Shown piece after piece: positions 52,495 through 61,510 of a DNA stretch of 64,000 nucleotides. The notes beneath the pieces were generated by a model that was given only the letters and a program-made list of their open reading frames with translations, searched no databases and was not told the DNA's origin. Positions within the stretch are counted from its first letter, which is position 1, and each line of letters starts with the position of its first letter. The stretch comes from Pedobacter insulae (GTDB lineage Bacteria > Bacteroidota > Bacteroidia > Sphingobacteriales > Sphingobacteriaceae): the NCBI RefSeq assembly GCF_900113525.1, contig NZ_FOPP01000001.1:372001-436000 (forward strand). Direction: 5' to 3'. Made by a program: the position numbers and the translations under genes.

Positions 52495-53358
52495 ATGAAA
52501 AACACTTTCTTAGCACTATCTATCTTTCTTCTAGCATCAATTATTAGTTCTTGCGTAATCTTATCGCCCAAAAAATATAAAGCCTTATTGGCTAAACAGG
52601 ATTCGCTAAATACTGGGTGGACCGAGTCGCAGTTAAAAAGTGAAAGTTTAGAACAATTAATTGCCAGGTTAAGGAAAGATACTACCGGACTTAGTTCACA
52701 ATTGGCAGATTTGCGGGCACAATATGCGGATATGGATGCTAATTATAATAAATTACGTAGCAATAGCTCTTCAGAGATTAATAAACTTTCGGGCAACCTT
52801 GATAAACTATCGGAGGATTTAAAAAAGCGTGAGCAACGCTTGAAAGAGGTGGAAGAGATTCTGCGTAAACGTGATGAGGCAACCAATCAATTGAAGGCGA
52901 AATTGCAGGAAGCATTATTGGGCTTTACAAAAAATGGTTTAACTGTAGAAATTAAGAACGGCAAAGTGTATGTTTCGCTTACCGATAAATTATTATTCCC
53001 ATCGGGAAGTATCATTATTGACGAAAAAGGGAAACAAGCCCTAACACAACTTGCAAACGTGTTAAAGCAACAGCCTGAAATAAATATCGCTGTTGAGGGT
53101 CATACCGATTCTCAGAAAATCAACAATCTGGGGCAGATTAAAGATAATTGGGACTTAAGTGTGCTGAGATCGACCTCGGTAGTACGCTTTTTAACGGAAG
53201 AGCAACGTGTTGAAAGTGTGAGAATGACCGCCACTGGTAAAGGAGAATTTCAACCCCTTGGTTCTAACGCCACTGCAGAAAGCAGAAGTAAAAATCGTAG
53301 GATAGAGATTGTGCTTTCTCCGAAATTGGATGAGCTGTATGATTTGATCAAGAAGTAG
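52495..53358 (+). CDS. OmpA family peptidoglycan-binding lipoprotein
   Basis: A 287-residue lipoprotein (lipobox ISSC, Cys20). A coiled coil (about 35-135, LKSESLEQLIARLRKDTTGL and onward) separates it from an OmpA-like domain (about 150-280, TDKLLFPSGSIIIDEKG, IAVEGHTDSQKI, NWDLSVLRSTSVVRFL, ATAESRSKNRRIEIVLSP), which binds diaminopimelate-containing peptidoglycan. It tethers the outer membrane to the wall. The gene is convergent with rfbC, 8 bp away. Confidence 0.94.
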   Translation: MKNTFLALSIFLLASIISSCVILSPKKYKALLAKQDSLNTGWTESQLKSESLEQLIARLRKDTTGLSSQLADLRAQYADMDANYNKLRSNSSSEINKLSGNLDKLSEDLKKREQRLKEVEEILRKRDEATNQLKAKLQEALLGFTKNGLTVEIKNGKVYVSLTDKLLFPSGSIIIDEKGKQALTQLANVLKQQPEINIAVEGHTDSQKINNLGQIKDNWDLSVLRSTSVVRFLTEEQRVESVRMTATGKGEFQPLGSNATAESRSKNRRIEIVLSPKLDELYDLIKK

Positions 53359-53366
53359 CTGGGGTG

Positions 53367-53921
53367 TTAAAAAGGGCTTTCTAAGGATTTAAAGTTGGGT
53401 AATGCTAAATCTTTCTCTGATAGTAAGAAATCACTTTCTTTCAATGAATTTCGCCAATTGATCTGAAGATCTTGATCGTTCCAGCTTACACCGAACTCTG
53501 AACCTTTGTGATAATAATTAGTGACTTTGTAAGTAAAGATGGTTTGATCTTCTAACGTTAAAAAGCCGTGTAAAAATCCTGGTGGAACCCATAGTTGTTT
53601 ATGGTTTTCACCGCTTAATTCAATTGTAAAATGATGCCCGTAAGTAGGAGAGTTTTTTCTGATATCAACGGCAACATCCAGCACACTACCCTGTAAAACC
53701 CTAACCAATTTACCTTGTGCGAAAGGAGGTAGTTGGGCGTGTAAACCTCTTAGCGTGCCTTTTTGCGATAAACTCTGATTATCTTGTACAAAATTAGCCT
53801 CAATCCCTTTTTCTTCGAAGAGTTTAGCACTATAGCTTTCATAGAAATAACCTCTGCTATCATTCCATAACTTAGGCTCTATTACAAATAGATCTTTAAT
53901 GGGGGTGTCTATAAATTGCAT
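53367..53921 (-). CDS. rfbC: dTDP-4-dehydrorhamnose 3,5-epimerase
   Basis: A 184-residue cupin enzyme that epimerises dTDP-4-keto-6-deoxy-D-glucose at C3 and C5, a step to dTDP-L-rhamnose for surface polysaccharides. Signatures: DSRGYFYESYSAKLFEEKGI, FVQDNQSLSQKGTLRGLHAQ (catalytic His in LRGLH), VRVLQGSVLDVAVDIRKNSP, and LWVPPGFLHGFLTLEDQT. The ATG at 53921 is chosen over the TTG three codons earlier: it gives the family N terminus MQFIDTPIKDLF. No other rml gene is in the window. It starts 1 bp after the DUF4286 stop codon. Confidence 0.97.
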   Translation of the reverse strand: MQFIDTPIKDLFVIEPKLWNDSRGYFYESYSAKLFEEKGIEANFVQDNQSLSQKGTLRGLHAQLPPFAQGKLVRVLQGSVLDVAVDIRKNSPTYGHHFTIELSGENHKQLWVPPGFLHGFLTLEDQTIFTYKVTNYYHKGSEFGVSWNDQDLQINWRNSLKESDFLLSEKDLALPNFKSLESPF

Positions 53922-53922
53922 A

Positions 53923-54225
53923 TTAATCAATAAACTCCATTAGTGAACGAAAGGCAACAAATCTATTTTCGAATTTCGCTTGTACCTTAGCTTGTAGAGC
54001 TGGAGCGAAATTTGCCTGATAATCCTCATAATCTTCAAGGGTTTCGGCAATATATTGGGAGCAAAAAGTCGTACCTTCATTAGGAGAATCTACTACTTTT
54101 AATAAGCGATTAGAAACAAATTTTTCGGTTGCCAAAACCTCTGGGACATGTATTTCTTTCATCCACTGAAGCCATTCGTCGGCAACAGCATCTTCGATTA
54201 TTACGGTTACATTGTATAATAGCAT
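53923..54225 (-). CDS. DUF4286 family protein
   Basis: A 100-residue protein with the ferredoxin-like DUF4286 pattern (MLLYNVTVIIEDAVADEWLQ, WMKEIHVPEVLATEKF, FCSQYIAETLEDYEDYQ). Function unknown. The ATG at 54225 matches the family start and lies 4 bases after the -7 promoter element TACCTTTG (minus strand), so the transcript is probably leaderless or nearly so; an earlier start at 54255 would be inside the promoter. It lies between the TPR gene and rfbC. Confidence 0.9.
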   Translation of the reverse strand: MLLYNVTVIIEDAVADEWLQWMKEIHVPEVLATEKFVSNRLLKVVDSPNEGTTFCSQYIAETLEDYEDYQANFAPALQAKVQAKFENRFVAFRSLMEFID

Positions 54226-54229
54226 TTTG

Positions 54230-54259
54230 CAAAGGTAATTAATTTGGTTAACCAATCAA
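54230..54259 (-). promoter_or_regulatory. Minus-strand promoter for DUF4286-rfbC
   Basis: On the minus strand, TTG (54259-54257), 19 bp, then TACCTTTG (54237-54230). The -33 element overlaps the stop codon of the TPR gene upstream. Both elements and spacing fit the Bacteroidota sigma consensus. Confidence 0.65.
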
Positions 54260-56067
54260 CCCAGGTTATCGCCTCGTAAATTTCTAAATCTTTTTCGAGC
54301 TTCAGCATTGAACATGCTACCGGGATAATTGCTCATTAATTTTTGATACAATATTTTAGCCTGGGCCACGTCATCTAATTTCTTTTCATATAAATCGGCT
54401 AAAGTAAATAAAGCGTCGTCAATCCAAATACTATCGTTATGGGAGTCGATCAAATCTTTCAGCACTTCAACAGCTTTGGCCCATTCGCTGGTTTTTAGGA
54501 AAATTTTGGCTTTGGCCATTAAGATATCATCTGCTAAACTATTATTGGGGTATAATAGGGGAATACTATCTAATTTTGACAAGGCGAGTTCGGGTCTGTT
54601 TTTAAATTGGATCATTTCTGCTTTAGCATACATTAATAGTGCAAGACTATCATTTTTAGCTTGCAGGTTATCAGAAATTAACAGGCTTAAGTTAAGCGCA
54701 TCGTTTGCAATGAGCTGGGAGGTTGACGCTTTTAAAACATCTGCTTGGGATTTAGCATAATTAAAATCGCCCTGGTAAAAGGCCAGCCTGGTAGAGCGGA
54801 ATTTAGCATCATTACCGATCGGTTGATTCTCGAACTGTTTTGCTACCTGTTCATAAGTTAAAACGGCTTCCCAGGGTTGTTGAGTGAGGATATAGGTGTC
54901 TCCAAGTTCCAATTTTATCCTTCCAATATCCATTGAGGCGATTCCTGGAATAGTAAGGCATTCTTCTAAAGCGGCTTCTGCTTTTTTAATATCATTTAAA
55001 TAATAGGCCTGCAAATAAGCCCATCGTTGGAGCGCAAATAAAGTCTGCGAGTTTTTCCCGTACTCCTCTAAAATGCTTTTATATTGATCTGCCAAAAGAC
55101 TGATTTCCTGGGTTTCATATTTACCGTTGATTGCCAATTGAAATCTGGTGTTAACAAGGTGAATTCTGGCTGGCAAATAATAGGGGTTTTCTTTTCCTTT
55201 GGTTAAAATATATTCATATGCCTTAATGGCGGTTGAATATGCTTCGTTAGCGATAAAGGTATTTGCAGTATTGAACAGTAGCGCCCCCTCGTCCTTAATG
55301 CGCTTATCTTGTGCAATTAATTGCCTCAATGCCATGTCATATTGCTGCTGTTGTAAGAACTGCCAGATAAATAACTGGTTAAAAACCTCTGTGTCGGGTT
55401 CTTTCTGGATCTTTTTAAGCAGGGCAGTTTGCAGTAGTTGGTAATCGCTATTGCTTTCAAATACAGATGAAAAAGCATTTTGTGCCTGGGGCAATAATTG
55501 CGGAGTTGTACTAAGAACAGTGATATATTCTTCTATTAATTTTATTTTATTTTTCTTGAAACGATAAATGCTGATGAGTTCATAAATAAACGCCTGGTCG
55601 TCATTTAATAACTTTCTTCCTTGTAAAAATGTACTGATTGACATATCATAGGCTTCAAAGCGATAAAAATGATTGGCCAGTTCTCTGATACTAAACTCAT
55701 TTTTTTGCACCTTGCTAATCACATCCAAGAAGATCTTATTTGCTTCGGCTGTGCGACCGCTTTCTAAATAAACTCTTCCCAAAGCAATAGGATATTGCGT
55801 TTTTAAGGGGGATTGTGGAATCAATTTCTTAATGATATTTTCAGCTTCTGCATACTTTTTTATTTTAATGAGGGAGGTGAAATAAAGCTCAAAATAATTG
55901 TCATCCTTTGTTTCATTAAAAAGCTTTTCTAATAAAACCGCAGCTTTTTCATATTCAGCTTGCTGATAATACTGGAAAGCAAGTGCCTCATTGGCACGGT
56001 CTTGCGCTTGAAGGAAAAAAAACGAAAAGCTAAAAAGGATAAATAAGCTTAATTTCTTCAGTAGCAT
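54256..56067 (-). CDS. Exported tetratricopeptide-repeat protein
   Basis: A 603-residue protein with an N-terminal signal peptide (LLKKLSLFILFSFSFFFLQAQ) and TPR-like helical repeats along its length (EALAFQYYQQAEYEKAAVLL, YAEAENIIKKLIPQSP, YALGRVYLESGRTAEANKIF-like, AYSTAIKAYEYILTKG, PWEAVLTYEQVAKQF, EWAKAVEVLKDLIDSH). The C-terminal repeats resemble the periplasmic YbgF/BamD-type TPRs. It likely serves as a scaffold in the periplasm or at the outer membrane. No enzymatic domain is seen. Its upstream 143-bp spacer to the divergent S9 gene is AT-rich. Confidence 0.9.
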   Translation of the reverse strand: MLLKKLSLFILFSFSFFFLQAQDRANEALAFQYYQQAEYEKAAVLLEKLFNETKDDNYFELYFTSLIKIKKYAEAENIIKKLIPQSPLKTQYPIALGRVYLESGRTAEANKIFLDVISKVQKNEFSIRELANHFYRFEAYDMSISTFLQGRKLLNDDQAFIYELISIYRFKKNKIKLIEEYITVLSTTPQLLPQAQNAFSSVFESNSDYQLLQTALLKKIQKEPDTEVFNQLFIWQFLQQQQYDMALRQLIAQDKRIKDEGALLFNTANTFIANEAYSTAIKAYEYILTKGKENPYYLPARIHLVNTRFQLAINGKYETQEISLLADQYKSILEEYGKNSQTLFALQRWAYLQAYYLNDIKKAEAALEECLTIPGIASMDIGRIKLELGDTYILTQQPWEAVLTYEQVAKQFENQPIGNDAKFRSTRLAFYQGDFNYAKSQADVLKASTSQLIANDALNLSLLISDNLQAKNDSLALLMYAKAEMIQFKNRPELALSKLDSIPLLYPNNSLADDILMAKAKIFLKTSEWAKAVEVLKDLIDSHNDSIWIDDALFTLADLYEKKLDDVAQAKILYQKLMSNYPGSMFNAEARKRFRNLRGDNLG

Positions 56068-56281
56068 AGCAGGTTTTTAAAATTGATTTTTTTAAAAAAA
56101 AATTAGTCAATGATGGTATAAAACAATACTATTGCTAAAATAGCGAAATTGTAACAGCGTATTCTAATTGTTACTCATATTTTATTTGAATAAAGTGCAA
56201 TCTTCTTACATTGAGTTGGAAATGCCAATTTTATAAAGTAACAATGTTAATGTTTAATGGCTTTTCCATACTGGGGATACG

Positions 56282-56289
56282 TATTTTTG
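56282..56289 (+). promoter_or_regulatory. -7 promoter element TATTTTTG
   Basis: Matches TAnnTTTG and lies 14 bp before the chosen ATG of the S9 peptidase-like gene. It supports the internal ATG over the earlier one, which lies upstream of this element. Confidence 0.5.
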
Positions 56290-56303
56290 CCCTACGAAAT
56301 AAT

Positions 56304-58196
56304 ATGACGATTGCGAAGAAATATATAGGACTTATATTAATTACCTTATTCCTTGCCTGTAAGGAAAAAAATAAAGTGAACGTGATACCTGTGGACAATT
56401 TTTTTAAGTCGCAGGATAAAGCTACCTATCGTCTTTCTCCAAACGGTGAAAGCATATCTTATTTAAAATTGCAGGACAAAAAACAAAATCTTTTTGTTGA
56501 AGACTTAAACACTGGAAAATTAACGCAACTGACAAAGCTAATTGAAAAAAATATCAGCTTTTATTCTTGGGTAAGTAATGACGAGTTGATTTATTATAAA
56601 GAAAAGGTGGGAGAAAGATATCAAGCGGATCTTTTTATCATTAACAAGGAAGGCAAAAACGAGAGACAATTAAGTGTAAATGAAAAAGCACGGATTAGGA
56701 TTTTAGAAGATAAACTTATCGATAATAAATACCTGCTGGTACTTTCTAATAAAAGAGATTCAACGGTTTCTGATGTTTATAGATTAAACGTGAGAGATGG
56801 TAAAATGCAGATGGTAAGTCGGAACCCTGGTAATATTACGGGTTGGATGACTGATAGCAAAGGAAAAGTGAGATTAGCTTCGTCAAGCGATGGTGTAAAA
56901 GAGACATTGCTGATTAGACAAAGTGAGGATCAACCATTTAAACCCATAGTTACTATCAATTTTAAGACTACCTTAAGGCCTATTGCATTCTCGGAAAGCG
57001 AACCGAACATTATGTATGTTATTTCTGATGTTGATAGAGATAAATCTGCTTTGGTAGAATTGGACTGTTTAACTGGCAAGGAACGACGTGTGCTTTTTGC
57101 AAATGATACGCTTAATGCGGTTGATGCGCAGTACTCAAAAAACAGAGGAGAAATGGATTATGTGGTTTATGAAAGTTGGAAGAAACAAAAACATTATCTA
57201 AATGCAAATGCAAGATCTTTTTATCAGAAGCTGGATAAACTAGTGCCTAATACTGAATATAGGATTATTGATAGAGATAAAAATGAGAAGATATTTGTAG
57301 TAAGAACTTTTACAGATCGCAATCCAGGTTCCTATTATTTGTACACAGCGGAGAGTGGTAAGCTGAAAAAGTTAACTGATATTAATTCGGCGATCGACGA
57401 AACACAGATGTGTGAGATGAAGCCCATTAAATATACCTCAAGAGATGGACTAGAAATTAATGGCTATTTAACTTTACCATTAAACTCTGATGGTAAGAAT
57501 TTACCAGTAGTCGTGATCCCGCATAATGGTCCGGGTCAGAGAAATACCTGGGGCTTTAATGCCGAAACCCAGTTTTTAGCAAATAGAGGGTATGCTGTTT
57601 TTCAAGTAAACTATAGAGGTTCATCGGGCTATGGGAAGAATTTTTATGCCGCAGGCTTTAAACAGTGGGGAGGGAAAGTGCAGGATGATATTGATGATGG
57701 AGTAATGTGGTTGATTACCCAGAAAATAGCTGATCCACAGAAAATAGCTATTTATGGCACAAGCTTCGGCGGCTTTATTGCATTGAATAGTGCTATTAAA
57801 AGCCCGGAGCTTTATAAGTGTGCAGCTTCAAATTCTGGGGTGCTTAATTTATTTAATTACTTGATTTCTATTCCTCCATATTTTAGATCTAATTTGCAGA
57901 TGTATTACGACATTGTGGGAAATCCGGAAACTGATGCGGATTACATGCGACAGGCTTCACCAGTTTTTCATGCTGATAAAATTAATGTGCCTATTTTTAT
58001 CACCCAAAATATTAAAGATCCAAGGATTAACCCTAGTGACGCAATACGGTTAGTGAAAGAGCTAAAAAAACGGAATATACCTGTTACTTACCACGAAAAA
58101 GAAGACTCTCCTTTCTCGATTAACCGGGAAGAAAGCAGGCAAAAGGTGTATGCTGCACTTGAGCAATTTTTAGAAAGCAATTTGAAGAAGAAATAA
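56304..58196 (+). CDS. S9 (prolyl oligopeptidase) family lipoprotein lacking catalytic His
   Basis: A 630-residue lipoprotein (lipobox LFLAC, Cys19) with a beta-propeller (about 30-370) and an alpha/beta hydrolase domain (about 380-630). The nucleophile motif is YGTS487FGGF and the acid D572 is in NIKDPRINPSD. The family's His in EGHGF is absent: the aligned segment reads KEDS602PF, and no histidine occurs after it; the nearest is H597. The protein may be an inactive sensor or scaffold, or use an unusual residue. The ATG at 56304 gives a clean lipoprotein signal; an ATG 93 bp upstream would hide it and precedes the promoter element. The histidine kinase gene follows after 14 bp, so the three genes likely work together. 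Confidence 0.85.
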   Translation: MTIAKKYIGLILITLFLACKEKNKVNVIPVDNFFKSQDKATYRLSPNGESISYLKLQDKKQNLFVEDLNTGKLTQLTKLIEKNISFYSWVSNDELIYYKEKVGERYQADLFIINKEGKNERQLSVNEKARIRILEDKLIDNKYLLVLSNKRDSTVSDVYRLNVRDGKMQMVSRNPGNITGWMTDSKGKVRLASSSDGVKETLLIRQSEDQPFKPIVTINFKTTLRPIAFSESEPNIMYVISDVDRDKSALVELDCLTGKERRVLFANDTLNAVDAQYSKNRGEMDYVVYESWKKQKHYLNANARSFYQKLDKLVPNTEYRIIDRDKNEKIFVVRTFTDRNPGSYYLYTAESGKLKKLTDINSAIDETQMCEMKPIKYTSRDGLEINGYLTLPLNSDGKNLPVVVIPHNGPGQRNTWGFNAETQFLANRGYAVFQVNYRGSSGYGKNFYAAGFKQWGGKVQDDIDDGVMWLITQKIADPQKIAIYGTSFGGFIALNSAIKSPELYKCAASNSGVLNLFNYLISIPPYFRSNLQMYYDIVGNPETDADYMRQASPVFHADKINVPIFITQNIKDPRINPSDAIRLVKELKKRNIPVTYHEKEDSPFSINREESRQKVYAALEQFLESNLKKK

Positions 58197-58210
58197 GCAA
58201 TTCGAATAAA

Positions 58211-59884
58211 ATGGCTTCAGAAAAGGATAGTGGTTATCGGAAGAACTTCTCGTTGATTGTTACTTTTATTGTACTGATCTCGTTGGTATTTGTACTGTCG
58301 CTTTTTCTAGCTTTTAATTTTAGCAAAAAAAATATTGAGAATGATTTTGTATCAGCGAAAGCTAATGTGCTGGAAGAAAGCATCAAACCATACAATGACT
58401 TCTTCTTGAATAAACTACAAGAAATCTCTTTTTATAATGGATATTTAGATTCTGCTACCGCGACAAGATTTGTGGATACCATTTTAAGGGATTATCCATT
58501 TGTATCTAAGGTTACTTTTTATGATACGGAAGTAAAGAATATAAAGTATGAGGGATATGGCGTAAACGCAGGAGACTTTACGATAGGCATGAAGAATGTG
58601 TATCAGTTTGGGCATGATGTACCCAAAGACTCTATTAAGATTTTTGGAGAAGATGAAACTCGCCATCTGTTGAAACCAGGAGATTTTAACACACTTTCGT
58701 TAAAGCTGATTACTTTTATCCAAAAACTAGACACCACTAAGGTTCCATCACCGGAAGAATTATTTAGCAATTTTACGAATGTACAAACTAACCGTATCGA
58801 TTATTTTAATATTCCAAGCTTTGAGTTGCTGAAAACCTACAAGCGTATGGTTACTACAAAACTGGCTTCCAATCCGGTATATCAGCTGGACATGTTTTCA
58901 TTTGAGCTCGATCAAACCAAGATAAAAATAAAGAATACGAGGCCGCTGTTGTATCAGGACGTTAGAATTGAACCGATTAGTTATGATCCTCTGGTTACTT
59001 CATCTGATAATATCACTGGCGAGATTACGCTCGGGGGTCCATTCTCGGATTATAAGCTCTATTTTATTTCATCTAAATCTTTTGTGAAAAAGGAAATCTT
59101 TAGCTACTTTTTACCAATAGCTGCTGTGTTGTTTCTATTTTATGGTGTTTTGGTACTGGTAGCGTTTTTGATTTACCGCAATTTAAATGTTAACCATAAG
59201 ATGTTTAAACTCCAATATGATTTTGTAACCAATCTTACCCACGAGTTTAAAACACCGGTGAGCGTCATTAAAATTGCAGGAAACAATATTAAAAGCGCTA
59301 CGAGCTTAACGCAAAGGGAGCAGCAGTTATATGGTAAAATTTTAGATGAGGAAGCCGATAAGCTCAATGGTTTAATGAATAAGCTATTAGCTTTTACTCA
59401 AATAGAAAATAAAGCGATTACCTTAAATAGAGATGAAATAAATATTGAGGACTTTATAGAAAGCACCATAGAAGTTCATAAGCTAAAACATCCGGATTTT
59501 GATTTTACCTATGAAATTTATGGTTTTAAGACGTTTATAGCCGATCCGGTACTATTAGGGAGCTTATTTGATAACCTGGCCGAGAATGCTTATAAGTATT
59601 CGAATGAGGGGCAGAAAAAACTGCACATTACTGCTAGGTTGATCAAAGACAAAGTAGTATTGCGGTTTAAAGATGCTGGTATTGGTATTCCATCATCAGA
59701 AATAAATAATATCTTTAAAAAGTTTTACCGTATTCAAAACCGATACAACCAAAATGGGAGTGTAGGTTTGGGTTTGGCCTTTTGTAAAGAACTAGTTAAC
59801 TTTATGAACGGTGAAATTTCTGTTAGAAGTACGGTAAATAAGGGATCAGAATTTAAAATAGTACTACCATATATAAATAATTAA
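58211..59884 (+). CDS. Membrane sensor histidine kinase
   Basis: A 557-residue two-helix sensor kinase (helices about 14-36 and 297-320) with a periplasmic domain of about 260 residues between them that matches no family recognised here. HisKA contains NLTH344EFKTPVSVI, then N box LFDNLAENAYKYS, G1 DAGIGIP and G2 GSVGLGLAF. The sensor region could contact the co-encoded S9-like lipoprotein. It is in an operon with that gene (14 bp before) and the response regulator (2 bp after). Confidence 0.95.
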   Translation: MASEKDSGYRKNFSLIVTFIVLISLVFVLSLFLAFNFSKKNIENDFVSAKANVLEESIKPYNDFFLNKLQEISFYNGYLDSATATRFVDTILRDYPFVSKVTFYDTEVKNIKYEGYGVNAGDFTIGMKNVYQFGHDVPKDSIKIFGEDETRHLLKPGDFNTLSLKLITFIQKLDTTKVPSPEELFSNFTNVQTNRIDYFNIPSFELLKTYKRMVTTKLASNPVYQLDMFSFELDQTKIKIKNTRPLLYQDVRIEPISYDPLVTSSDNITGEITLGGPFSDYKLYFISSKSFVKKEIFSYFLPIAAVLFLFYGVLVLVAFLIYRNLNVNHKMFKLQYDFVTNLTHEFKTPVSVIKIAGNNIKSATSLTQREQQLYGKILDEEADKLNGLMNKLLAFTQIENKAITLNRDEINIEDFIESTIEVHKLKHPDFDFTYEIYGFKTFIADPVLLGSLFDNLAENAYKYSNEGQKKLHITARLIKDKVVLRFKDAGIGIPSSEINNIFKKFYRIQNRYNQNGSVGLGLAFCKELVNFMNGEISVRSTVNKGSEFKIVLPYINN

Positions 59885-59886
59885 AG

Positions 59887-60576
59887 ATGTCGAAGGGAAT
59901 AAAAATATTAATCGTAGAAGACGATGAAAATCTTAGATTTTTAGTAGTTCACCGTTTACAGGCTGAGGGTTATCAGGTGCTCGAAAATAGCGATGGTTTA
60001 ACCGCTGTGCAGACAATTATGACTGAAAAGCCAGACATTGTATTATTAGATTGGATGTTGCCTGGTAAGGAAGGTGCGGAAGTTTGTTCGGAAGTGAGAA
60101 AAGCCGGCTATGAAGGATTGGTTATAATGATGACTGCAAAGGCACAAGATGTTGACAAAATTGATGCGTATAACTTTGGGGCCTCTGATTATGTTACGAA
60201 GCCTTTTAACATGGATGTACTGGTAGCAATGTTAGATAGTAAGGTTAAGTTTTTATTGAACAATGATCGATCGGAAATCCATCGTTTTGGAAACATGGAG
60301 CATCATCCGAATATTCACACGTTGTTTCGTGATGGAAAGAAAATAGAATTAACCATTTTAGAAAACCGTATTCTTTTATACTTTTTGCGTAACCCGAATA
60401 AAGTGATAAATAGGGACGAACTGATGTTAGTAGTGTGGGGTTACAATTCGGACGTAAATACCAGAACTTTAGACATGCACATTGTACGTTTGCGTAAAAA
60501 AATTGAACTAAATCCAGATAACCCGCAATTATTACAAACGGTTAGAGGAATTGGTTACCGGTTTAATGCGGGGTAG
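59887..60576 (+). CDS. OmpR/PhoB family response regulator
   Basis: A 229-residue regulator. The receiver has the acidic pair E11-D13 in LIVEDDENL, phospho-acceptor D55 in VLLDWMLPG, Thr in MMTAKAQ and Lys in VTKPFN. The winged-helix output domain shows NRILLYFLRNPNKVINRDEL, RTLDMHIVRLRKKIELNPDNPQ and VRGIGYRFNAG at the end. It is the cognate partner of the kinase encoded just upstream. Target genes are unknown; the first candidate is its own operon. Confidence 0.97.
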   Translation: MSKGIKILIVEDDENLRFLVVHRLQAEGYQVLENSDGLTAVQTIMTEKPDIVLLDWMLPGKEGAEVCSEVRKAGYEGLVIMMTAKAQDVDKIDAYNFGASDYVTKPFNMDVLVAMLDSKVKFLLNNDRSEIHRFGNMEHHPNIHTLFRDGKKIELTILENRILLYFLRNPNKVINRDELMLVVWGYNSDVNTRTLDMHIVRLRKKIELNPDNPQLLQTVRGIGYRFNAG

Positions 60577-60604
60577 GAGATTTGTGCGTTGTAAGTTGTA
60601 CGAG

Positions 60605-61486
60605 TTAAATAAAACTTAAACCGCACAAGATTATATATTGCAATAACATTGTTCCGTCAAGAAAAAAGAAATAATAATATTCGTTTCTTTTGAGGTTTGA
60701 TTTGAAAATTAACCATCCTGTTAAAAAAATGGTTAGGGCAAGACCTACAACATCCAGATTAATGGTTTTGGTAAACAAAATTAATAAGATAAGATAAGCA
60801 CCTAATAAAGCCTGGCAAAAGATCCAGGCTTTTTTTTCGCCTAGCATTACCGGAATAGTTTTTAATTCGTAAAGCTTATCTTGGAATAGATCTCTGATAT
60901 CAAACGGAATAGTTATCGCGCAAATAAACAGAAAGCGTTTAGCCACTAATAATAAAGTTTCGCCGAGGGATACAGAAATGCCATAGTTATTTTCCAGTTC
61001 GACAATGGGTAGTAAAACACAACTTACCGACCATACAAAGGCAATTAGAAATAATTTTATACCGGGTAAATTCCTTAACCCAATTTTCTTTTGGTTGACA
61101 CTTAAAAAAGGAAGGTTATAGGCTATGGCAATGATTCCGACAAAGCTCATTAGCAATTTTGCCTGGATACTGAGGTATAGTAAGGTAATTGGAATGATGC
61201 AAAGTGTGGCAATTAAAGTGATAGAGATAATTAAACGGTGATGTGAAAAAATCCATCTAACTCTTTTAAAGGGTGATTTATGAGGCTCTTTTGGTTTTGC
61301 TAAGAGCATGCTCAGATTATAGACCAGTAAGGTTGAGAAGAAGACAAAAGCTAATACATATTTGTCTGCCGGGACCTTAAGGAGATAATAAGTAACCAAG
61401 CCTTGAGCGACAGCGCAAAAAGCAATGAAAAGATTGCTAAAAAGCAGAAAATCCAAAACAGAAAAAAATGCTCTTTTTACCATCAA
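60605..61486 (-). CDS. UbiA-superfamily-like membrane protein
   Basis: A 293-residue protein with about eight or nine helices. The second half of the UbiA signature is present (PFDIRDLFQD followed by KTIPVMLGEKKAW), which binds the prenyl diphosphate through magnesium. The first Asp-rich motif (NDxxDxxxD) is not: the aligned loop after the second helix reads LLVYNLSMLLAKPKEPHK with no Asp. This is a recurring, poorly characterised Bacteroidota group; catalytic activity is uncertain. It begins 25 bp after the metallophosphoesterase stop, in the same direction. Confidence 0.8.
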   Translation of the reverse strand: MMVKRAFFSVLDFLLFSNLFIAFCAVAQGLVTYYLLKVPADKYVLAFVFFSTLLVYNLSMLLAKPKEPHKSPFKRVRWIFSHHRLIISITLIATLCIIPITLLYLSIQAKLLMSFVGIIAIAYNLPFLSVNQKKIGLRNLPGIKLFLIAFVWSVSCVLLPIVELENNYGISVSLGETLLLVAKRFLFICAITIPFDIRDLFQDKLYELKTIPVMLGEKKAWIFCQALLGAYLILLILFTKTINLDVVGLALTIFLTGWLIFKSNLKRNEYYYFFFLDGTMLLQYIILCGLSFI

Positions 61487-61510
61487 TTAAAAATTAAGCA
61501 TAAGTCGATA

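Noticed and set aside
53922..53930. TTG start for rfbC
   Set aside because: It would overlap the DUF4286 gene and adds MIN before the normal MQFIDTP start.
56211..56303. Upstream ATG for the S9 peptidase homologue
   Set aside because: It lies before the likely promoter element, and the lipoprotein signal would become internal.
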